This document shows, one piece after another, positions 57,227 to 64,000 of a DNA stretch of 64,000 nucleotides. The stretch comes from Branchiostoma floridae. Its lineage: Eukaryota > Chordata > Leptocardii > Amphioxiformes > Branchiostomatidae. A program made the translations under genes and the position numbers. The stretch is taken from contig NC_049981.1 in NCBI RefSeq assembly GCF_000003815.2, forward strand, positions 25,417,875 through 25,481,874, read 5' to 3'. The notes beneath the pieces are model-generated. The model had not been told where the DNA came from, did no database searches, and saw only the letters and a program-made list of their open reading frames with translations. Position 1 is the stretch's first letter. Each line of letters starts with the position of its first letter.

Positions 57227-60200
57227 GTAAGTTCCTATTTTCTGTTTTCCTCTCTCCCCTTACATGTACATCTCCTTTAAATCACTAAGGGTGTAGGATA
57301 CAAAAGTTAGACTGTAAAGCGTTTGATCGGTCGGGGACATTTCGTGGCATTCACTGCGTCTTCATGGATCTCTCAAATGGTGCGCACTTTCTCGGTGTGA
57401 CTATCCTCCGGTGATAGGCGAACAGTAAATCAGGTGTTCTACATATAATAGATGTCCGAAATGTTACAAAACCACGCGTAAGAAAGGTTGCGTCGGGTCC
57501 TTACATCTGGGTGCTCGGAGAGTGCAAGGTTGTACCATTCAAACACATTTTCAACTCCGCGACTTTCCTGGCCGTAAGTATTTTTCTATGGAAGCAAACG
57601 ACTGCGTCGCATTAGAAAGGTTTTTCCTTGTTTCAGACCCACTGCAGAAAGGGATTTTTCTGTTGAGACCGCTTTTTACAGCAATCTCAATTGTCAATCG
57701 TAGGCAGAGTTAACCGTACACATAAGGCTGTGTACAAGGATTAAGAAACCATGCCGTATTGTCTTTTCACCTAAACAATCAAACCCAACACACGTCAAAT
57801 TCACTATTTCATAGTTTTTTCCAAAATATCTGACGAAATCTGCGTTACTAGGGTTTACTGTCTGTCAGCCTGTTTGGCAAGATTCCTAAACAAGACGTTG
57901 GAACGTCAAGAAGTTGGAACGTTTTGTTTGCCAGTCACCATAACGACTGGTAAGTGTCCACCAGTGAGATGAAGTGGGCTACTGATATCGGACAATTGAA
58001 GAGTGCGCTTTCGCTAAACAGATAACAGCAAATGTAGCTGCAAATGTAGTAAGCCGCGTCGGGCGGTCTCTCGTCGGCCCACAGCAAGAGGAAGAATTCT
58101 ACAGCCAGTGCCCTAACTTCTCCTGACGTTTATCAACGGTTTATGGTTTATGTGTCTGTAGCTTAAAAGCATTTGTATTATATTTTGTCAATTGCGGTTT
58201 GAATATTTTTTCAGTCCGTTGTCACCGTTCAGGCGCCTCGGGCACGTTTCTCTATTGTTTAGAAATATTTACCACGAGTAATATGCGTGCAGGGTCTGGC
58301 GATGAAAAATGAGTGCGCTCCCCCATCCTCTATGTGTGAGGCCGTGTTGGTACCGGTGCTTGTGGAATGGAGAAAACCCTGACCAAAGGAATTTGGATCA
58401 TACGTGATATACATCTCATATCTCGAGCCAACAGGCGCGCGAGGAGAATGGGATTGGGCACGCATTTCAATGGAGAGAGTTTTTCCTGCGTTCTTCTGTC
58501 TTCTGGAGACTGAAGATTGATTGGACTAGCCATGAAATATTTATCGGCTATGCGGGCTGTCTGTGCGGTATAGGGAAGTCTTCAATCATGGTTTATGGGA
58601 GGTTAAAACTGTGTACAGTAACAGGATCAAATAAGTTTTCATGCGCAAAGTCTTACTCCCCTGCTTTCCAAGTACTGCGCTTGAGGAGTGAGCTGTATAG
58701 CATATTTACATAAAATAATCTCCAAGCAGATGTAAGAATCCGGCACACTTTCTGCATTTTTTTTTGTTTGCAACAACTTCTATCCCTCTCTAGTATTGTA
58801 CTTATTGTAACGGTTTGCCATCTGCTGAAAAAGTGTGCTACATATTTCAAACACTGGCATAAAACTAAAATTACTTTGCACCCGCTTGTGGATTACATAC
58901 ATAGCCACAAGAAAGGTACAAATATACACCGAAATATTCCCGCCTAGCAGAAACATTGGATCCGATACATTTTTGCATGTTTTGAGTATTCACCAATTAA
59001 TTTCATTCAAATATTTAACATCGAACTAAACGACACTTTCGATGGTTTTAATTTGATTGACAACTTGTAATCCAAATAAAAACCTCCATGACACCATGGC
59101 ACATATGAATGAATGTACCTGTGGTACCCCAGATTTTCTTCCGTTTTGGTCCATGTTTTGGTTGGAGCGATGTTGTCCGGTAACACCGAGGAAGAGCTTT
59201 TTCTCCCCGCCTGCTTGGTCCGTGCGATATCATCGCTTGGTCGTTTGGCATGGATTTTGCTTGTCATCCTCATTTCCCACCTCGCATCACCTAAAGACCA
59301 CGGAAAGGTTACCGGCGTGTTAGCTATTGAGTAGAGCATCAGTGAGGTCAGTAGGTGTGCCGCCAGTACGGAGATATCTCTAGTCTCTAGTCTGCGACAA
59401 ATCCTAGCGGCTAGGAAATATTAAAAGCAATAATTCAAAAAAAGTAGAATCATCTGGAAAGGAGCTCAGCCGTGCGAAGTAGTTTGGCAAATTACGTTAC
59501 TTTTGTTGCCAATTTCTTCTATCTATTATTTATTTATTTATGAAACTGGTGGGTCTTGTGGAGGCAGGAATGTGAAGACCCCCCTTTTCGGTACAGTTTA
59601 GGCCTTTATGGACGGTTCAGGAGGGAAGAACCTGGCCTTAGACCCAGGAAACAGTCTGGCTTCCAGGCTACGCTCTGTCCCGTGCATCCACCTGTTTTAT
59701 TTCTACCGCGCGGAAGCGTCGTGACAACATCACTAAATGATCCCGAGTTGTTTTTAGGCCGCTCGGCGTTCAGCCGGGTTCACAATTGTTTACGGGTTCG
59801 CCCTCTGTGAACAGTGTTATGGGCTTATCAAAGTGAACTGTTTGTCGTGCAGCTTGTAAGCCCTTGATAAATTTGCCAGCTGCTATCGCCAAAGCTGTCT
59901 TGATCTAATCTCCCTGGCCGGCGTTGGTGTGACATGTATCTTCTGAAAGCCCGGTGGTACCACGTTAGAACTGCTTCATTACCTCCGCAGTTCACACGAT
60001 TCCAACCGCCGTTTTGGTCTGTTCAAGCTAGGCCGTAACCAGTAGTGACATATCTACTGATGACACGCGTTTCCACGACACTCACATCGTCACCGTGAAA
60101 AATACCAGATCCACTCAGAAAAACAATAAGAAAAGAAGAAACAACTCCAAAGTTTTCTGAATGCGTCCTTAACGTCTACTGTTTTAGGACCTATATTTTT

Positions 60201-63160
60201 GCCGATTCATCGATTGGGGTGAGTTCGCGTTCTAGCAACTCAGTTACAAAGTCCAGTCTCTGGTGAGCTAGAAAGAACGAACTGAAGTTAGCTCGCGATT
60301 CGGTCATCGCATCATTCGTCTTTCCCATGGCCAACAGGTGCGGTGACGTCACCGTCCAGCCTGACAACCTTCACGTGCAGTCCGAATGGAAGCCAGGGAT
60401 CTTTTCCCACAAAACAAGGGGTGACATGAAAAGAAGTGCCGCGATAAAGTCACCGCTGACGGAGCTTAATCGTGCAGGCATCGTCGGAATGCGAGCGTTT
60501 TCCTGCTTTTCCCAAAAACGATTTGACTGACGCTGGCCATGCCCGCGCACCGTCGTAATACAAAGAACAAACTTGGTTCATTGTATTGTCAGCACTGGCT
60601 TGTGCGATTTTCTGGACTTGCTTGAGATCCTTAACTAACAGAGAAAGTGGCGTAGGATAAAGGGAAAAAGAGAGACGAAATTTACCAAAATACGGATTAC
60701 TGAAGATGACATGAGATTTTGGAAGACACGGGAGACGAACAGACCACGGTGGTATCATTTGGCAGTGAGGGGCGTTGCACTTACATAATCAGATTTACAT
60801 TTATCCCAAAGCTTGTCCCAAAGCAAAATGATCATTATACCCATGAGCACCATTGTAAAAGGCAACGAATAAAGCTTTGCAATCATAGATTACATGTATA
60901 TAATGCAATTGATAAAGCAGCAACGGAGGTATGGTTGACCGAACTCATCAAATTTCCAAACTCTTTTGTTGGGTTTCTAACGACTGCAGTGGCAGAAGTT
61001 TCTACTCATTTTTGGCCCGGCCTTCCCTCGTATCTACAACTCGCACCTGTACCCACTAACTCATGATGTAGTACAAAGACTTGCAAGTAAACAGAGGTGT
61101 TGTTTATGTGACGGTGTTCCGGAGGTTCCAGATGTTCCTCCAGCGAGCTGGCAGACATGCGAGCCCAGCTGCGGCGTGCTGTAAGAGCCAGTGGCAGTGA
61201 TTGTATATCTGACAATGTACAGACGACATGTCCTGGAACCGCAGGGGCAACGCCACCGGGTACACCCGCGACCTAAGCTCCAAGCAGATGTAGAAGGGTC
61301 CGGGTGGGCTTCTTGTGCAGACGAGGGGGAGGGGGGGGGGTCTATAGCTTTTGGGCGTAACGATCTAACTTGGCTTGACTAAAAGAATGGTAGAAATTGA
61401 GCCAAATAGAGGTATATTTCACAGAAGACTTGGTCGATTATTGGAGTATTTGTCCATTGTCTATGACCGACGAGCTTCTCTGGCCATTTACTCAGTTTTC
61501 AACATTGAGGTTGGTCAATTCTCACTATACTATCCAGCTACCCACGGCGGAGTCTAACGTCTTTCCAATGATCTGTATTGCCAGGTTTCCGACTCCCAAA
61601 CGTTTGTCTGGGTAGCTTATGTCATAAAAATCGAAGCCGGTTGGCCCAAATACCAACGCTAATCTCCTCCCCAATAAAAGACTTCGCCTAACGAGGTTTT
61701 GATGGTTCCAGGGGAGGGGAACCCCAAACGGCCACACCTCTTCCAAAATCGTTTGCCCCTCCCTCAGGCTTGCCCCTCCCTTTGGGGCCTACCAGGAGTA
61801 TACTCTAAGCAGATGTGGGATGGAAAGTTTGTGATCAGCCCCATTTATGGCCTTTTTTCTGAGCAGCCTGCCATCCAATCCAGGGTTCAGAAGCTGTCCA
61901 GTCAGAGACTGTCACGGTTCTTTCATTGAAGATTTGCTTGGAGATGCCGGAATGACGTGTATGTTGAAGACTGACATTGCTATAATATATTCCAAATGAC
62001 ATCAAACCTGTGTTAAAGGTACTCGGACTGGACGACAGTGTCAAACCAGATTATACCAAGTTATGAACAGTCAAAGATTAAGAAAAGAAAAGAGAATCGA
62101 CGACATGTATGGTTAAAATTTCACTTGCACATCATTGTCTGTTAAAGTTTTTTTTTTTTCCACAGTTCCTTTATAAGTTGAAATCCTGTTGCCAACACTT
62201 AAATCCTGGAGACTTTCTGGCTCGTAACGAAGTAATCCGGGCATTCGGCCGTTCTTTTGTGACATCAGCTGTTGAGCAAGCAAAAGATTGGTAAGCAAAC
62301 ATGGGTCCCTTGTTCCTTGTTGTTCCACAATGCTCTATGGAGCGTGGCAATCTCTACACACAGCTTTATAGTCCTCATCGACTTTATCCTTTCTTTTGTG
62401 TGAGCCCTGTCGTCGGTAGTAATCGCCACTGTATTCTTCTTACGTTCGACCAACTCGCCAGGCAGTAGATTCTTAAATGTAAACTTTACACAAACGGCGA
62501 CTATGACTTTCTTCTTGTCGCGTAGTTTCCTTAGTCAGCTTGTGGACTGGGCCTTTGTTTGCCTATTACCTTCGCGAAGAATGTTATACTTTTGGCAGCG
62601 TTTGTACGCATGTTTGTATGCGGTTTAGCAGCATAACTCACAAAGCTATGGATAAATTGTGATAGAATTTGGTATGCGGTTAGGTCATGCCCTGTAAAGA
62701 AAGGATTACATTCCCCTGGTAGCTTTTCATGATACTGCAGCGGAAATTCCGTTTTTTATAACTTGTGTTCTGGACAAGCTAAGTGGTTTGTAGCGCTTGT
62801 ACTCGTTATACGTTCTTTTCTGATTGTGTGTCAGTTCCAATTTACTGTACCCAGTTTGTGGTAGTCTGCCTCCGGTAAGCGTAAAAAGAGCAGTGAAATA
62901 CAACCTGAAAACATCACTTGATAACAAAAAATGAAAGCCTGCTAAGGAGACTAACGTCGACTCAGAAAATATGGCATACCAAGGTAAACAGTAAGAGGTG
63001 TACGATACAGTAACCTCTGCCAGACTGCTCGGTGGACTAAAAAGTAAAAGGAATTAGCACAAACAGGGGACTTACATGTAGGACTACAGATTTGTTAGCC
63101 TTCCTATGACCAGTAAAGTCCTCTGATGAATATTTCCCTTGTTTTAACGATTTTCTCCTA
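57227..63160. other. Intergenic or intronic, no supported gene
   Basis: No coding exon could be supported on either strand. Noted sites: a second full CRE TGACGTCA at 60344-60351 in CpG-rich sequence next to caggtg; CCAAGCAGATGT motifs at about 58722 and 61280, with a variant at 61805; a G-run at 61325-61341; and a dispersed repeat at 62565-62690. Confidence 0.4.
62565..62690 (+). repeat. Dispersed repeat, copy 1
   Basis: The phrases taccttcgcgaagaatgtta, ttggcagcgtttgtacgcat, ttagcagcataactcacaaa and gctatggataaattgtgata parallel in order the copy at 63640-63745. Confidence 0.6.
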
Positions 63161-63164
63161 TTTT

Positions 63165-63622
63165 CCAGTCCACCTCGAGGTCTGTTAGAGACTATAGACA
63201 GGGCGCCAGGGGAAGAAAGAAGCGTCAGTGGGGTAGAAACGCGGCAGACGGAGGAGCAATGAGTCAGTGTCTGGAGTCGGCGAGCTCCCATGGCCTCGCT
63301 ATTCACGCCCGTACAGCTATGCGCGCACATATAATGCGAGACCCCACGTCCCCCGGAAAAGACCAAATTGATCCGTCAGCATTAGAGTTCGCAGAGCAGC
63401 AATTACCCGCACAGAAGGCATGTTGCCATTCATGTCCATGAAAGGGGGAATCCGCGAAATGCTTTGAGCGTGTCATTCGAAATGATAAGTGAAAAAAGGG
63501 AGCTCCGGCATTTTGGGTGAAATGGATGGCGGGGGTGAGCTAGTGTGTGAAGTTTCCGTCCGACGTGTCCGACAGCGCGTTCCCCACAGGCCTGCTATGT
63601 GCGCCGGGACTTCTAGCAGTAG
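63165..63622 (+). other. Acceptor- and donor-bordered CpG-rich segment, possible exon(s)
   Basis: An acceptor-like tctcctattttccag (63155-63169) precedes GC-rich sequence with an ATG at 63259 (frame MSQCLESASSHGLAIHARTA..., 60 codons). Further right a frame EMDGGGELVCEVSVRRVRQR runs to a donor-like AGCAGTAG|GTACGTTC (exon edge 63622). Neither peptide is recognised, and the two frames are separated by stops. It may be a 5' exon of a gene off the right edge. Confidence 0.2.
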
Positions 63623-63639
63623 GTACGTTCTTCACTATG

Positions 63640-63745
63640 CCTTCGTGAAAAAGGCTATGTTTTTAGTAGCGTTTGTTTGTAGCTTAGCAGCATAACTGAA
63701 CAAGCTATGGATGGATTGTTATGAACGTTTGTATGTAGCAGAAAT
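63640..63745 (+). repeat. Dispersed repeat, copy 2
   Basis: The phrases atgccttcgtgaaaaaggct, agtagcgtttgtttgtagc, ttagcagcataactgaacaa and gctatggatggattgttatg match copy 1 at 62565-62690 with moderate divergence. Confidence 0.6.
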
Positions 63746-64000
63746 AATTAGATGTTGGGCCCCGGATGGCTTACCTTGGTATTACATAAAAACTTCTAAC
63801 TTTTGCAGCTCGTTTTTGGACGATGTTTTGGTCATCATAATCACCTGAACTGCCGTCTATCAGCGCGTTTGGTAGTTCCAAGCCTTCACTACTGTCCGAG
63901 CAGAGGTTGGACGGGGAGATTCTGATTTACCCCGTTTTCTGGAAGCCGGTGACCAACATCAGGCAGGGGTCATCAGCGGTCAGATCTTGGGGTCTAGTCG

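Overview
The window looks like nuclear DNA of an invertebrate deuterostome, most likely a lancelet (amphioxus, Branchiostoma). The genes are intron-rich with GT-AG introns. Their proteins align almost residue for residue, from memory, with vertebrate orthologues. The introns hold tRNA-derived SINEs, CR1/L2-like LINE tails and short inverted-repeat DNA transposons. The species is an inference; no sequence search was run.

Layout. (1) 1-19.5 kb, minus strand: a complete DDX46 (Prp5-type DEAD-box splicing helicase) gene, with 27 proposed coding exons and about 1,285 residues. It runs from an RS-rich N-terminus (19.5-15.5 kb), through acidic linkers and the helicase core (14-6.5 kb), to the conserved C-terminal domain (6-2 kb). 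(2) 19.5-23.7 kb: GAR1 (H/ACA snoRNP protein, 216 aa) on the plus strand, head-to-head with DDX46. A noncoding GAR1 first exon ending at 19818 would make the shared promoter only about 250 bp. (3) 25-30.6 kb, plus strand: ATAD1/Msp1, a membrane-anchored AAA ATPase of about 401 aa in nine coding exons. (4) 34.5-45.8 kb: two paralogous LITAF-domain genes transcribed away from each other, one on minus (222 aa, proline-rich with PPPY) and one on plus (128 aa). They share three intron positions and flank an interval holding two DNA transposons. (5) 45.8-64 kb: no recognisable protein gene. The tract has promoter-like patches (CRE, GC box, TATA, strong splice donors) that could be noncoding first exons of a gene beyond the right edge.

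The oddest feature is local tandem duplication of exon edges in DDX46. One exon's 3' end plus its splice donor is repeated about nine times in the next intron. The last codons plus stop are repeated about five times in the 3' UTR. A third exon's 5' part with its acceptor is duplicated upstream as a potential in-frame nascent exon. Three successive RS-domain exons are each exactly 69 bp with identical phases, also suggesting exon duplication.

Exon borders were placed by eye from splice consensus, reading phase and recalled orthologues. For all five gene models (DDX46, GAR1, ATAD1 and the two LITAF genes) the exon lengths sum to whole codons with no internal stop.
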